From Brucella intermedia LMG 3301 (lineage in GTDB: Bacteria; Pseudomonadota; Alphaproteobacteria; Rhizobiales; Rhizobiaceae), in contig NZ_ACQA01000001.1 in the NCBI RefSeq assembly GCF_000182645.1, positions 1,798,001 to 1,862,000 of the forward strand: 64,000 nt of DNA, given 5' to 3'. The stretch's first letter is position 1. Every line of letters starts with the position of its first letter. Positions 7,983 to 17,558 of this stretch are shown piece by piece. Under the pieces are notes generated by a model, which was not told where the DNA came from, made no database searches, and saw only the letters and a program-made list of their open reading frames with translations. The translations under genes and the position numbers were made by a program.

Positions 7983-8501
7983 TCAACCGAACAGAATGCG
8001 GCGGCGCGCGGTGTTGTACGGCTGGAAATTCCAGATATCCCAACCGCCCTTCTTGAATGCGAAACGGTGCATGATCTGGTTGTCCCAATACTCGGTATAG
8101 GTCCAGATACCGTTGATCTCGTGGTCGTAGCCGGTGGCCTTGCCGCCCGACATTTCTTCACCTTCGATCTTGGAAAGACGGCCCTGCACATCGATGGCGT
8201 GCTCATGTTCCTTTCCGTCTTCCTCGGAAATGACGAGCTTGCGAGCGGTGAAGGGATAGCGGATGCCCGGAGCGCCGCCGAACAAGCCAATGGTTTCGGG
8301 TGTGTGGCTCTTGATCTTGAAGGGCATGGTGAATGCCTTGACGCCCAGGCCGGTGATATTGATCGCCATGTCGCTGCCGCCCGGCTGGAATTCTTCGGTG
8401 TTTTCTTCCAGCGTCGGCAGCTTCATGGTCTCGATATCGAGCGCCAGATTGGTGTTGTCGTTCACATAGAGCGTAAAGCCCCGGATGATGCGCAAAGTCA
8501 T
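7983..8501 (-). CDS. FII: Major tail tube protein (P2 FII family)
   Basis: 172 residues, matching the family length. Typical features are the N-terminal RGFTLYVNDNTNLALDIE, KLPTLEE, and a mid-region GLGVKAFTMPFKI. It polymerises to the inner tube of the contractile tail. A GGGAG ribosome site precedes the ATG at 8501. It lies directly after the sheath gene as in P2. Confidence 0.9.
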   Translation of the reverse strand: MTLRIIRGFTLYVNDNTNLALDIETMKLPTLEENTEEFQPGGSDMAINITGLGVKAFTMPFKIKSHTPETIGLFGGAPGIRYPFTARKLVISEEDGKEHEHAIDVQGRLSKIEGEEMSGGKATGYDHEINGIWTYTEYWDNQIMHRFAFKKGGWDIWNFQPYNTARRRILFG

Positions 8502-8513
8502 GGGTAGCTCCCG

Positions 8514-9785
8514 TTAGGCCGCGACCACGTCGCTGATATTGACGGAGAAAGAGACCGAGGTCCGGCGCTGGATTTCGGCAGCGAGGTTGTCGAAATACTG
8601 CTCATTGCGGCGCGAACCGAAGATCAGGTCTTCAAGCGGCGGAGCTTCTTCGGCATCGAACTCGACGCGCAGCTTGCCGTCCCGCAAGCTGGCATTCGTA
8701 TTCGTGGCCCGCTCCCAAAATGCGCGCCCGCCAAGGATCGCCCCGGCCACGGTCAACTCGTCAAGGAACTCCTGAAGCGTGCGGATGACAGACATCACCA
8801 GTTGCACCGACAGATTGTCATCGTTCGCCCAGCGGAAGGACCGGATGATGGTTTTCTCGATCGTGGCGCGGGTGCGGACAACGTTGATGAATTTCCAAAG
8901 CGGATCATCGGACGTGGTGCGGTTGCCCCACAGAATGCGGCCATTGGCGGCGAACTGCCCGCCGACGCCCTGGACCAGACGCGCCGGAATGAAGGTGGCG
9001 ATGCCCGCTTCGTTCAAAAGATTGGCTTCGTGATCGGTCTCGCCGTCAAAATAGGTGATCGGACGCGCCGTGCCGAGGATGCCGAGCGTTTCTTGATTGG
9101 ATGGCGACCAATATGGCCCGCCCTTCTGCTTGTCGCGCTTGACGATCAGGCCAGCCGCAAAGGGTGAAGCGGGCTTAGTGACGATATCCGTGCCGCTGGA
9201 AACGCGGACGAACGGATCAAGCAGGTAGCAATAGCGCGATGCGAAATCGGCCCGATATTCGAGGCTCTTTTCCCGTGTCGGCCCGCCCGTATCCAGTATC
9301 GCAACGGCGCGCAGCTTTTCGGCTACCTGTTGCAACGCATCGGCAAGCGGGTTCTTGGCGTTGTCCACGCGACCGGCTGAATGGCCCGGTGCAAGCAGAA
9401 TATCAGGCTCAACCCCGACATGGCCGAGAGCATATGAAAGCGCATGAACGCCCGTCATGCTCGCAGCAGAGCCGATCAGGTTCGCCATCGTGGCTTCAGG
9501 CGTTGCACCTTCCTCGACGCGGCTGAATACCAGCATCGCTTCCACGCCCTGGGCGCGGACCGCATTGACGATATCGATTGCGGTGCCAGTCGTTCCGAGG
9601 GCAGCAATCTTATCGGCCTCGTGGGTATAGAACGCCACCGGCTCGCTGATAGGGAAAACCTTCGGATCGGCATCCGGTGCGATCACGGCAGCGCCGATGG
9701 TCGAAACATCCGCAACTTCCATCGATCGGGCTTCGCTGCCGACCTGAATGACGCGGGTGCCATGGTTGAATGGTGAAATGGCCAT
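8514..9785 (-). CDS. FI: Tail sheath protein (P2 FI family)
   Basis: 423 residues. The N-terminus GTRVIQVGSEARSMEV and the C-terminal DLIFGSRRN with RRTSVSFSVNISDVV are those of contractile-tail sheaths. It forms the outer sheath whose contraction drives the tube. The ATG has GGAG at the usual distance. It is the first gene after a non-coding gap that holds a late-promoter palindrome, so it seems to begin its own transcription unit running on to the methyltransferase. Confidence 0.9.
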   Translation of the reverse strand: MAISPFNHGTRVIQVGSEARSMEVADVSTIGAAVIAPDADPKVFPISEPVAFYTHEADKIAALGTTGTAIDIVNAVRAQGVEAMLVFSRVEEGATPEATMANLIGSAASMTGVHALSYALGHVGVEPDILLAPGHSAGRVDNAKNPLADALQQVAEKLRAVAILDTGGPTREKSLEYRADFASRYCYLLDPFVRVSSGTDIVTKPASPFAAGLIVKRDKQKGGPYWSPSNQETLGILGTARPITYFDGETDHEANLLNEAGIATFIPARLVQGVGGQFAANGRILWGNRTTSDDPLWKFINVVRTRATIEKTIIRSFRWANDDNLSVQLVMSVIRTLQEFLDELTVAGAILGGRAFWERATNTNASLRDGKLRVEFDAEEAPPLEDLIFGSRRNEQYFDNLAAEIQRRTSVSFSVNISDVVAA

Positions 9786-9834
9786 TAAGTGTCTCCAAAA
9801 CCCGTTCTAAAGGGCGCTTAAAACCGTCTTGGAG

Positions 9835-9882
9835 AGAATAATCAGGCCGCAAAACAAAACGCCCCTGACAGTGTCAGGGGCG
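9835..9882 (-). promoter_or_regulatory. Late promoter with activator palindrome, ahead of the sheath gene
   Basis: A perfect 23-bp odd palindrome centred on 9871 (9860-9882) contains CCTGACAGTGTCAGG. Reading towards the sheath gene, TATTCT at 9840-9835 makes a fair -10 box, which puts the palindrome centre near -43 and the start near 9828. There is no good -35 box. That geometry is the one used by Mor in Mu, an activator of promoters lacking a -35. The same palindrome core recurs at 22734 and 30807. Confidence 0.65.
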
Positions 9883-9956
9883 AGTAAGACTGATCGGTCT
9901 GAAGAATGGAGGCATATTACGCAGAAGATTTGCGTTCGCCAAGATGTCTTGGCAGA

Positions 9957-10415
9957 TCAGGCCAAAACGGCTTCTTCCCACATGGCATCTACTTGTTCTT
10001 CAGACAGGTTTAGAGCCTGCGCGACGAGCAAGAGTGTCGGATGAAGTCGGCGGAACTCCGAAGCATCGGCCCATTCGATTTCCGCTTCCTGCTTTGGCAA
10101 GCCCTCGGGCATCGCCGCGATCGCTGCTTCGACCTGTGCAAGCGAAATACCGTTCCTAACGAGTGTCAAGCGCAGTTGCCGCTTGGTGATGACTGGCATC
10201 AGTTCCCGCTTTTCTTCCGGCGTCGGTTCAAAGGCAGGGTTGAGGACCCACTCATTCAATGCGGGATCAAAACGGCAATCGCCGTCCGGTTTATCGGGGA
10301 TCAGGCGGGCGTCCGGCTCCAAACCCACTAAGGCATCCTCGGCAGCACAGAGCCGCCCGAAAACACCCATGCTTTCCGAGTAAATCCAGAAAGTCGAATA
10401 AAGCTTCTCTTCCAT
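9957..10415 (-). CDS. Tail fibre assembly-like protein
   Basis: The 152-residue protein follows the tail fibre gene by 4 nt, the usual place of a fibre assembly chaperone. The N-terminal half is rich in aromatic and charged residues, and the middle has EKRELMPVITKRQLRLTLV, a segment common in rhizobial and enteric phage fibre-associated proteins. I cannot place it in a named family with certainty. The role as a fibre chaperone is inferred from position. Confidence 0.5.
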   Translation of the reverse strand: MEEKLYSTFWIYSESMGVFGRLCAAEDALVGLEPDARLIPDKPDGDCRFDPALNEWVLNPAFEPTPEEKRELMPVITKRQLRLTLVRNGISLAQVEAAIAAMPEGLPKQEAEIEWADASEFRRLHPTLLLVAQALNLSEEQVDAMWEEAVLA

Positions 10416-10419
10416 GTCT

Positions 10420-11652
10420 TCACCAAACCAAAATTACGCTTGCATTGTAAGAGCCGGAGCCGCGAATTAGTCGCATCCACCAGCCGGGAGGCAAGCAGCC
10501 TGCGCTAAATTCTGTCTTGTTAGTTGAACCTTCTATAGTGGTCGCAACGGTCCAATAGGTGCCATTATCCGGGCTTATTTGCAGCATTACTGTGTCAGCA
10601 TATGTGCCGGTCATTTTGGCCGTATAGTAGATGTTCTCGCCAGTCTGGTTCTGCATCCGCTGATCGTGGAACGTGAAATTCCACTGATCCCACGAGCCGC
10701 ATTTACGTGCCCGATAACCAGCTTCCTGACGCGCCCATGCCGCAGAACGTTCTTCCATCTTGTTCAGGAAACCTTGGACGTCCCAGCCTTGCAGGCGTTC
10801 GGAATTCCAAGCGCTGTCAGCATAGCTGACCCTTAAACCGGCGATCGCGTAAACGTACATATTCACGCCATCTGTGCCGCCCCACATATAGGTGGGTTGT
10901 CCACCCGGATCATGCCAAGCGAAGTTGATTGGCGTACCATCCGTTCGCCGAGGATATGCCCTCCCCGCCATATTGCCAGCGACAATGGCTCCCACTTCGT
11001 CTTTTGTGTAAAAGAGCACCCGAAAAGCAGCTTTGATATTCCCCCATGTCGTTTTGAACATGGTTGAGCTACCAGCAAGAACGCCGCCGAAGAAATCGCC
11101 ATCGGCAGGTGTTTCTTTGCCATTGGCTCCGGCCATGGCAGCGCCAACCGTTGCGGTCGTCGTGAGAGCGGGCAAATAGGTGGAAGCAACCTTGCCGTCA
11201 GTACCAAGGGGCGCGACACCACCGGCAGCGCCCTTATCGACAACACCAACCGCCTCGATGTTGTCTCGTGCGCGCTTCTTCTGCGCGAGGCTGAATTCCT
11301 GTGCTTCATCGACGCGGACGCGCAGGCCAAGCGCCTTGGTGATCGTGTCGGACAAGCTGGAAAGCGCCTGGGCGAACGACTGGCTGAGGGTGTTGCCCGA
11401 ATCCGAAATTGCGCTCCCGACCTGTTCGGTGGTCATCGCATCCGTGATGCCGTAACCTTCAAGCGTCGTCGGCAGTTCCTCAATATCGCGGAACTTGTGC
11501 TTGTGGGCGTTATAGGCGTCCACGAACGTCTTGAACGAGGCATCGATGTCGCTGATCGTGTCGCCGATCTGCTTGATCTCGACAATCTGATTGCCCTGCG
11601 GCAATGGCAGCGCCCAATTGTAGTTTGGCGAATATTTGCGTTGTTCTGCCAT
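10420..11652 (-). CDS. Tail fibre protein
   Basis: 410 residues. The N-terminal PNYNWALPLPQGNQIVEIKQ and the following SFKTFVDAYNAHKHKF are typical of virion-attached ends of short fibres. The centre has helical repeats (SDSGNTLSQSFAQALSSL), then a linker and a Gly/Trp/Tyr-rich beta C-terminal domain (about residues 240-410) that probably binds the host surface. It lies between the DUF4815 proteins and the fibre assembly protein. Confidence 0.75.
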   Translation of the reverse strand: MAEQRKYSPNYNWALPLPQGNQIVEIKQIGDTISDIDASFKTFVDAYNAHKHKFRDIEELPTTLEGYGITDAMTTEQVGSAISDSGNTLSQSFAQALSSLSDTITKALGLRVRVDEAQEFSLAQKKRARDNIEAVGVVDKGAAGGVAPLGTDGKVASTYLPALTTTATVGAAMAGANGKETPADGDFFGGVLAGSSTMFKTTWGNIKAAFRVLFYTKDEVGAIVAGNMAGRAYPRRTDGTPINFAWHDPGGQPTYMWGGTDGVNMYVYAIAGLRVSYADSAWNSERLQGWDVQGFLNKMEERSAAWARQEAGYRARKCGSWDQWNFTFHDQRMQNQTGENIYYTAKMTGTYADTVMLQISPDNGTYWTVATTIEGSTNKTEFSAGCLPPGWWMRLIRGSGSYNASVILVW

Positions 11653-11653
11653 G

Positions 11654-12685
11654 TCATGCCACCTTCGAAATCCACATGCGCAAGTTCGATATTTCCGGTC
11701 GCGCTGCTGGCGTGCCGTTCAAAACAATGCGGGTGCGGGCATCCAGATTTGCTTCAGGATAGTCGGGCCGCTCATAGGTCTGCTCGGCCACACCGTCGCC
11801 GAGCGGGGTCGCCTCTATCGGTGCGACCTGGACGAAATCGCCCTGCACGCCGATCGATATTTGCGCTGAAGAACCGCTTGGAAGCTTCGCCTCTATCGTG
11901 GTGACAACCTTGCTCGCGTCCTTGAACTCGACGGAGCGGGTTTCATAATTGGCGGTCGGTTGAAGCTCGCCCTCGCGCACCTGGACGCCCGGAAACACGA
12001 ACGGCGTCACGCGGTCTGACCCGCGCAAATGGGCGAACACCTGAATATCCTCGTTGACGATATATTCGGTGAGCATATGCGCCTGCGTAGGCGACGATAC
12101 GATTTCGCTGCCATCCGGGCGCTTCAGGATAATCGCGACATCGGTGCCCGTTTCTGGATATTCCACACCGGCTGACACCAGAATATCGGACATCTTCGCC
12201 GCCTTGAACGTGCCGACATAGGCGCGCTTTTCGGTTTCGGTGAAGCGAGCGCCGCGCAGCTTGCAGACCAGATAGGTGCCGTCGAGCGTGGTCACGGTCG
12301 CGCCGTTGGACGATATCTGAAGCGAGCCGACCGTGAACGGCTGTTGGCTGATAAGCTGGCCGGTCTTGTCCACATCGCCCAGCCTGCCAACCGCGACGGT
12401 GCGCGTCGGATCGTCGGTCATCAGGACGATTGCAAGATTGCGGGCTTTCTCGGCGTAAACCGGATAGCGGAAATTGGCGTCAAAGAACTCGCCTTCCTTC
12501 AGCGCCGAGCCGGGAACGTAGGCTTCAGCCAGAACCGTCTTTGGATCGGCCATGCCGTATTCCATGGGCCTGATCTGCACCAGGACCGGCTTTGCAGGAT
12601 CACCGACGCGAGCGCATTTGACGGACACGCCAGTAAGGCAACGCGATTCCGTCAGCACGAAGGGTTGCGAGATCGGGTTAGTCAT
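11654..12685 (-). CDS. Baseplate/fibre-associated structural protein, downstream half of a DUF4815-type protein
   Basis: 343 residues. Its start NPISQPFVLTESRCLTGV, together with VLVQIRPMEYG, has the look of the C-terminal beta-rich part of long DUF4815 proteins, where it normally follows a Val-Ile-Gln-Pro segment. Here it is a separate gene: the ATG at 12685 has GGAG 8 nt upstream and overlaps the end of the upstream gene (ATGACTAA). Probably part of the adsorption apparatus. Confidence 0.6.
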   Translation of the reverse strand: MTNPISQPFVLTESRCLTGVSVKCARVGDPAKPVLVQIRPMEYGMADPKTVLAEAYVPGSALKEGEFFDANFRYPVYAEKARNLAIVLMTDDPTRTVAVGRLGDVDKTGQLISQQPFTVGSLQISSNGATVTTLDGTYLVCKLRGARFTETEKRAYVGTFKAAKMSDILVSAGVEYPETGTDVAIILKRPDGSEIVSSPTQAHMLTEYIVNEDIQVFAHLRGSDRVTPFVFPGVQVREGELQPTANYETRSVEFKDASKVVTTIEAKLPSGSSAQISIGVQGDFVQVAPIEATPLGDGVAEQTYERPDYPEANLDARTRIVLNGTPAARPEISNLRMWISKVA

Positions 12686-14972
12686 GGTGTGCACTCCGGG
12701 GTTCACGCGGCTGGATCACGCGGGAATTGTTCTGATTGCCGGTCTGTTGGGTGACATTGGTCACGTTGGTGACATTGTTGATAACGGTGTTGTTGACGAC
12801 CGGCTGCGGCATGGTTGCGGTCGTCGTTTGCACCGAAGTTGCAAGCCGGTATTCTTCCGTGGTGATCTCGCCGCGCGCCGCATAGGTGCATGACGCCTCG
12901 GTGAATGCGCCTTGAAACACAACGATCTTTGTGCCGGTCGGCACCTTGGCCGGAATGTCGAGCGTTCCGGTGATGACGCCATCATTGCCGGCAGGACCGG
13001 AGACCGTGGCCGGCGCGATCTCGATTTCATCGAAGTAGATCTTGTCGAGTGTTTCGTTGGGCCGGAAACCTTCGATGCGGAAGGCAAGCGGACGCTGCCG
13101 GATGAACTCTGCAGCCTTCACATCGGTCCGGACTTTTTCAACATTGGCCGTGATGTCGATCCCGGTGATGTAATCGGGCAGATATTCGCCCATCGAGGAA
13201 TCGAAACTCTGCGTTTCGCTCGATGACCAGACGGTGTTCTTATCGGTCCACGTGTCCGTTGCCGGATTAAGCGTTGCGCGGCCCGGCACGGCGGTAAAGA
13301 CGGCGTTCGGGTTGATCTCGATCTCGCCGCTTTCGCGCAATTGGCTCAGAACAATTTCCTCGGTGAATGGCAGCATCAAAGGCTCGGTCATCGCCGGGAA
13401 CTCATGCGCCGTGGTCTTGATCGGCAGGCGCAGCTTGCCGCCATAGCTCGCAGCGGTCTGCGCCACGCCCTGGTCGCGCATGGCATCATTGACAAAGGAA
13501 TCGACAAACATGCCGCGCCGGGCCGAAACGTCCCGCGCGTTGACATCAAAGCGCAAGCGCAGCTGCGCCACCAGATCGGCCAGATTGACCACCGTTTCCT
13601 TCAGGTTGCGCATTTCCGAATAATCCATATTCGGAACGGCCGTCTGCTCGATGCTCGGCAGCAAGCCCCAATTATTGGTGACGCGGGCAAGCTCCAGATG
13701 CGTTGAAGGAACGGACGGCGCACGTGGCCGAGTGGCCGAAGACGTACCCTTGATGTGCGCCAGATAGCCGCCTGGGATCAGAGCAATCACATCGATGCGC
13801 GGCAGCTTGTAGTCATAGTCAAGAAATACGTCTGTATCCTTGGCCGCGCCGCTGATCTTGAGTGAACCGCGCCCGATCGCTTCAGGCGCAAGGATGATGT
13901 TTTCATAATATTGGTAGTGGATATCATAGGAGGCACCCGGCGCGGGTTCCGGGCCGGACGGCGACCAGTCGAGCGAACCTCCCGAATTGATCCATGACGT
14001 GGTTGCCGGATATTCGCGCGTCGTATCCCACACCTTGAAAATCTGTTTGATGGACGAATGCGGCAGCTGATCGGTAACGCCGGTATAAGAACCGTGCACG
14101 ACCGTCTGCGTTGTCTCTTTCACGATGGTGACGCGCCGAACCTTGGCGATAGGCGACTTGGTGAGCTGGATCGTCTGCTCGCCGCCTGTCGCGGCGGTGA
14201 AACGGTGCGTTTCATTGTCGACGGGCGCAAGGTCCGGTTCTTCAGGAATGACAAACCGCAATGCCTGGGAACGCGCCGTGCGCCAGCCGTTGAGCCATGC
14301 CACACCTTCGGAAACCGAAAACACCTGGTTGCCCTGGGCGTCGATCTCGACAGCTGTCACGTGATAGCCGGAATTGACAAAGCTGCCGTTGCTTTCGTCC
14401 GACTGGCGAGCGAGCGCCTTGTAGATTTCCGAGAATTCGGTGTTGGTGTCCGACATCAATATCGTGCCGTCGAGAACGGTATAGACATTGACGAGCGGGA
14501 TTTCATTGTCGAGACGCGAATGCGACCACGCGACGGTAATTTCAATCCGGCTCGCGCCCGGCTGCATGAAAGCCTGCGTGTCGGGAATGCTGCCCTTGAG
14601 CGACGGATCGGCCACATCGTCCACTGTGTTTTCGGTGACGATCACGCCGATATAGGCCGTTCCCGCTTTGGCAAGCACGAACTCGGCGGCAGGAACATCA
14701 TGGAAATAGCCGCCGACATAGACGGTGCAATCGCCGAGCTTAACGCGGATATGATCGTCGTCAACTTCCTCGACCACCGGGGCCGGGCCAGCCGTAACAC
14801 GACCGTCCTGAAACAACGCGTCAAACCCGCGCCGCATCTTGTCATCGGCCATGGACTGGAGTTCGTTCAGGTCCGTCGATTGCAGATAGAGCTTTTTCTT
14901 GAAGGCAAGGGCAAACCGCTTCGCGCTTCGGCTATAGCGGTCAAGAAAGCCGTGGCGGATGAAAATACTCAT
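12678..14972 (-). CDS. DUF4815 domain phage structural protein
   Basis: 764 residues. The N-terminus with LYLQSTDLNELQSMADD and then VYVGGYFHDVPAAEF is that of DUF4815 proteins of tailed phages. The C-terminus is rich in Asn, Thr and Val (NNTVINNVTNVTNVTQQ), a likely trimeric linker, and ends VIQPREPRSAHHD. It overlaps the next gene by 8 bases. A role in the baseplate or fibre base is inferred from position between tail protein I and the fibres. Confidence 0.75.
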   Translation of the reverse strand: MSIFIRHGFLDRYSRSAKRFALAFKKKLYLQSTDLNELQSMADDKMRRGFDALFQDGRVTAGPAPVVEEVDDDHIRVKLGDCTVYVGGYFHDVPAAEFVLAKAGTAYIGVIVTENTVDDVADPSLKGSIPDTQAFMQPGASRIEITVAWSHSRLDNEIPLVNVYTVLDGTILMSDTNTEFSEIYKALARQSDESNGSFVNSGYHVTAVEIDAQGNQVFSVSEGVAWLNGWRTARSQALRFVIPEEPDLAPVDNETHRFTAATGGEQTIQLTKSPIAKVRRVTIVKETTQTVVHGSYTGVTDQLPHSSIKQIFKVWDTTREYPATTSWINSGGSLDWSPSGPEPAPGASYDIHYQYYENIILAPEAIGRGSLKISGAAKDTDVFLDYDYKLPRIDVIALIPGGYLAHIKGTSSATRPRAPSVPSTHLELARVTNNWGLLPSIEQTAVPNMDYSEMRNLKETVVNLADLVAQLRLRFDVNARDVSARRGMFVDSFVNDAMRDQGVAQTAASYGGKLRLPIKTTAHEFPAMTEPLMLPFTEEIVLSQLRESGEIEINPNAVFTAVPGRATLNPATDTWTDKNTVWSSSETQSFDSSMGEYLPDYITGIDITANVEKVRTDVKAAEFIRQRPLAFRIEGFRPNETLDKIYFDEIEIAPATVSGPAGNDGVITGTLDIPAKVPTGTKIVVFQGAFTEASCTYAARGEITTEEYRLATSVQTTTATMPQPVVNNTVINNVTNVTNVTQQTGNQNNSRVIQPREPRSAHHD

Positions 14973-14978
14973 GAGAGC

Positions 14979-15503
14979 TTAGACCTCAAGAACAGGCGTC
15001 ATCGACTGGCTTAGCGAACCGTCGCGAACAATCGGGGGAAAGCGGGTGAGCTGGATCAGCGTGCCGAGCGAAGTCACGTCCGCAAGCGGCACGTACATTT
15101 GACCGGCTGGAACGCTGGCCGCGAACTGCGTGCCGACATAAACGCCGCTTTCGCGCAAGGAGACGCCGGTCGCCTCCTCCAGTTCCAGCAGATATTCGAG
15201 CATGAAAGCCGGACCCGGATCGTTGGTTTTCGACCACTTGGAGCCGTCCAGCATGACGATCGTTCCGGCTTCATCCGGCACAACGAAGGATTTTGAGCGA
15301 AGGCGGGTAAAGCCGACACAGTTTTTGAGTGCGGTTTCTCGCGATAACGCCGCCATTTCGAGCGATTCTTCCTCTGGCGTGGCAGGCGGCGGAATATCAT
15401 CCCAGGCGGGATCGCCACTTCCAACGGCCAGAAAAAGCGGCTGTTGCATCAGCAACTGTGCGACAATGGTGCGGGAACCGACGGTAAAAACTGGAGTAGC
15501 CAT
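14979..15503 (-). CDS. Phage tail-associated protein, unknown family
   Basis: 174 residues between tail protein I and the DUF4815 protein. It has an N-terminal FTVGSRTIVAQLL, a Pro-rich loop after AVGSGDPAWDD, and a C-terminal TRFPPIVRDGSLSQSMTPVL. I do not recognise the family. Proteins of this size in this position are structural parts of the fibre network in related prophages, which is only inference. Confidence 0.6.
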   Translation of the reverse strand: MATPVFTVGSRTIVAQLLMQQPLFLAVGSGDPAWDDIPPPATPEEESLEMAALSRETALKNCVGFTRLRSKSFVVPDEAGTIVMLDGSKWSKTNDPGPAFMLEYLLELEEATGVSLRESGVYVGTQFAASVPAGQMYVPLADVTSLGTLIQLTRFPPIVRDGSLSQSMTPVLEV

Positions 15504-16313
15504 CTATGAAAGCCCTAAATGCGCCCGGAAAGCTGGCTTCCCGAACGGTGCGGAGACGAAAGGCGCGTTCCGGAACGGCTGGATAGCCGGTTCGCTATAG
15601 CGCGTGAGGCGAGTTGATAGTGCTGCGAACATGCCCTGCCGCTGCCGCAACGGCAGATCGTAGCGGACACGATAGGGCTGGGTCAGGTGTGTAGCGTACC
15701 GCACCGTGACGACATTCTGCGGCCAGAAGCGAACACGGTCACGGTGATGGAAACGCAACGACAAAACGGGTTCGTCCGGTCTCCGGCGAATGCCCGACCA
15801 ATCATCGAGATAAGCGCCGCCGTCGAGCTGGTGCGTGTCGAGCCGGAAAGCCCGAACATCCCATCCAGCCGTCACACGAATGAAATTCGATCGCAGCGGC
15901 TTTGAAGCCTTGGCGAGCCGCGTCATCGGTTTCACAAAGTCGGTGTTGCGGACCTCAAACGGCAGGTGGATTTGAAACTGCCACCACTTTGCATCATCGA
16001 ACGCGGCTTCCTCGATATCGCCGTCATGACGTATCCACCGCAATGCCTTGTGCATGGCGGCGGGCGTGCCGATCAGGCGTTGCCACTGGATGCCTTCCTT
16101 GAGGATTTCGCGCGGGTCACGAATGAAGTCCTCAATTTCCGTCAAACCGTATTCCGCGATCAGATAAGGGACTATCTGGTCGGGCGGATTGAACTTGAAG
16201 GCGTGCAGCGCCTCGATCGACGGAACAAGCTCCGATCTCCGATCCAGAGACTCGGACATGGCCCGTTCGTATCGGTTGGCGTTCTGCGGCTGGTGGTGAT
16301 GGCGCTCGATCAA
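15504..16313 (-). CDS. I: Tail protein I (P2 gpI-like)
   Basis: 269 residues that follow baseplate J, as gpI does in P2. It begins with a helical stretch NANRYERAMSESLDR, like the ATPLERAL segment of the family, followed by PDQIVPYLIAEYGL. The C-terminal half is an added beta-rich region. The start is a TTG at 16313 inside the J stop region with GGGG 8 nt upstream. It probably joins the baseplate wedge to the fibres. Confidence 0.7.
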   Translation of the reverse strand: MIERHHHQPQNANRYERAMSESLDRRSELVPSIEALHAFKFNPPDQIVPYLIAEYGLTEIEDFIRDPREILKEGIQWQRLIGTPAAMHKALRWIRHDGDIEEAAFDDAKWWQFQIHLPFEVRNTDFVKPMTRLAKASKPLRSNFIRVTAGWDVRAFRLDTHQLDGGAYLDDWSGIRRRPDEPVLSLRFHHRDRVRFWPQNVVTVRYATHLTQPYRVRYDLPLRQRQGMFAALSTRLTRYSEPAIQPFRNAPFVSAPFGKPAFRAHLGLS

Positions 16314-17173
16314 TAGTCACGCCCCATGTACTGAAGCTCAATCTTATCGAGCGCAATGGCGGTGCCAGGCGCGGCAATCACCGACATGGCCGGTTCGATC
16401 AGTTCGATCCTCTTGACGCCCGGCGCATGTAACTTGCCTTCGATCCATGAGCATTCAAGGTCGAAACCAATCCCTGTCTCCTTTGCCCAGGCATCGCGCA
16501 GGCTGTTTTCCAGATAGGTTTCATTGACGACCGACGATGCAGCCGGAAGCAGCCAGTAATTGGCCTTGATGGAAACGATCTGCGTCACGGCAGGCTCAAC
16601 AATCAGCGTGTCGTTGAGAAGGCGCACCGTGTCGCTCTGCACCTCGGCGCTGACAGCATCGAGCATGGCCCGATCGGGTATGCCGCCGTTTTCGCTGGAT
16701 AGAATCGCAATATGGATAATGGGCCAGAAGTCTTCGCGATATACGGCAACGTCGCGGATGCGCACATCGGTGCGGCGCGCAGCAGCTGCGTACCAATATG
16801 CCGAGCCACCGGGCGAGCGGGCCTTGATCGAAAGCGCCGTCCGCTCACGCAAGGCATCGTCCAGTTCGCCGGGCAGACGGAACACATCATAGAAAGCTGC
16901 AACGTGGTCGAGGTCTGCGCCCATCGCAAAGGGCAACAGATTGGAGGCGGCGGCATCGTTTATGGCGGCGCGCACGCCGGTTTCGCGAGCGGCACTAATC
17001 TCGTGCTGGATGACAGCTGGGTCATAGGCTGTCCTTTCAACATCGTAATCGACGCCATAAGCCGCCGAGCGCTCCTTGAAATCCAGCAACGTGGTTTCAA
17101 CGATCGCCTCCGCATCGAGCGGCTTGATCATTTCCGGCTTTGGCAAGCCTTCAAACACGCTGATGGCGCTCAT
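16310..17173 (-). CDS. J: Baseplate assembly protein J (P2 gpJ)
   Basis: 287 residues, the size of P2 gpJ. Recognisable segments are LPKPEMIKPLDAEAI, YDPAVIQHEISAARE and ARSPGGSAYWYAAAARR, the last being the strongest family mark. It is the T4 gp6-like wedge component. It overlaps W by 4 bases and I by 4, which shows tight coupling in the V-W-J-I run. Confidence 0.9.
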   Translation of the reverse strand: MSAISVFEGLPKPEMIKPLDAEAIVETTLLDFKERSAAYGVDYDVERTAYDPAVIQHEISAARETGVRAAINDAAASNLLPFAMGADLDHVAAFYDVFRLPGELDDALRERTALSIKARSPGGSAYWYAAAARRTDVRIRDVAVYREDFWPIIHIAILSSENGGIPDRAMLDAVSAEVQSDTVRLLNDTLIVEPAVTQIVSIKANYWLLPAASSVVNETYLENSLRDAWAKETGIGFDLECSWIEGKLHAPGVKRIELIEPAMSVIAAPGTAIALDKIELQYMGRDY

Positions 17174-17556
17174 AGGATAGCTCCTGTCTGGTCGAGCCGC
17201 GCCGATTTGCGTTCCTGAAGGGAATAATCGCCGAGGTGGCCGCGCGGGTAAAAAATGCCATCGAGGAGGAACACGAACCGGCCCGAAGGACCGTATTCCA
17301 CCATCTCGATTGTCTGGAGGCTGAAGCCGGGTTCCCCGCTGATCGGATCGTTTAACGCTTCCGCGATCGACATATAGACCTTGAAGATCGTCATGGCGTC
17401 GGCGTTCTGATCCTGCATTTCAGGGACGAGCGAGCCGATATAGGCGCGCAGCATACGGGTACGAAAACGCGTGGTCAGGCATTTGCCGATCGACTGGACG
17501 CAATGCGCCCAGCCGGTCAGAAGCTTGCCTGTTTGAGCGTCGATACCCGTTCGCAT
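17170..17556 (-). CDS. W: Baseplate wedge protein W (P2 gpW, gp25-like)
   Basis: 128 residues with the gp25 family pattern: GIDAQTGKLLTGWAHCVQSI, then LTTRFRTRMLRAYIGSLVPE. The family forms the wedge part that starts sheath assembly. I take the ATG at 17556 since an earlier TTG overlaps the upstream stop; AAGAAGG lies ahead of it. It stands between the small protein at 17559 and J. Confidence 0.88.
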   Translation of the reverse strand: MRTGIDAQTGKLLTGWAHCVQSIGKCLTTRFRTRMLRAYIGSLVPEMQDQNADAMTIFKVYMSIAEALNDPISGEPGFSLQTIEMVEYGPSGRFVFLLDGIFYPRGHLGDYSLQERKSARLDQTGAIL

Positions 17557-17558
17557 GG

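Noticed and set aside
11654..14972. A sequencing error as cause of the DUF4815 split
   Set aside because: The second gene has a well-spaced GGAG and an ATG overlapping the stop, as at true gene borders elsewhere in this phage.
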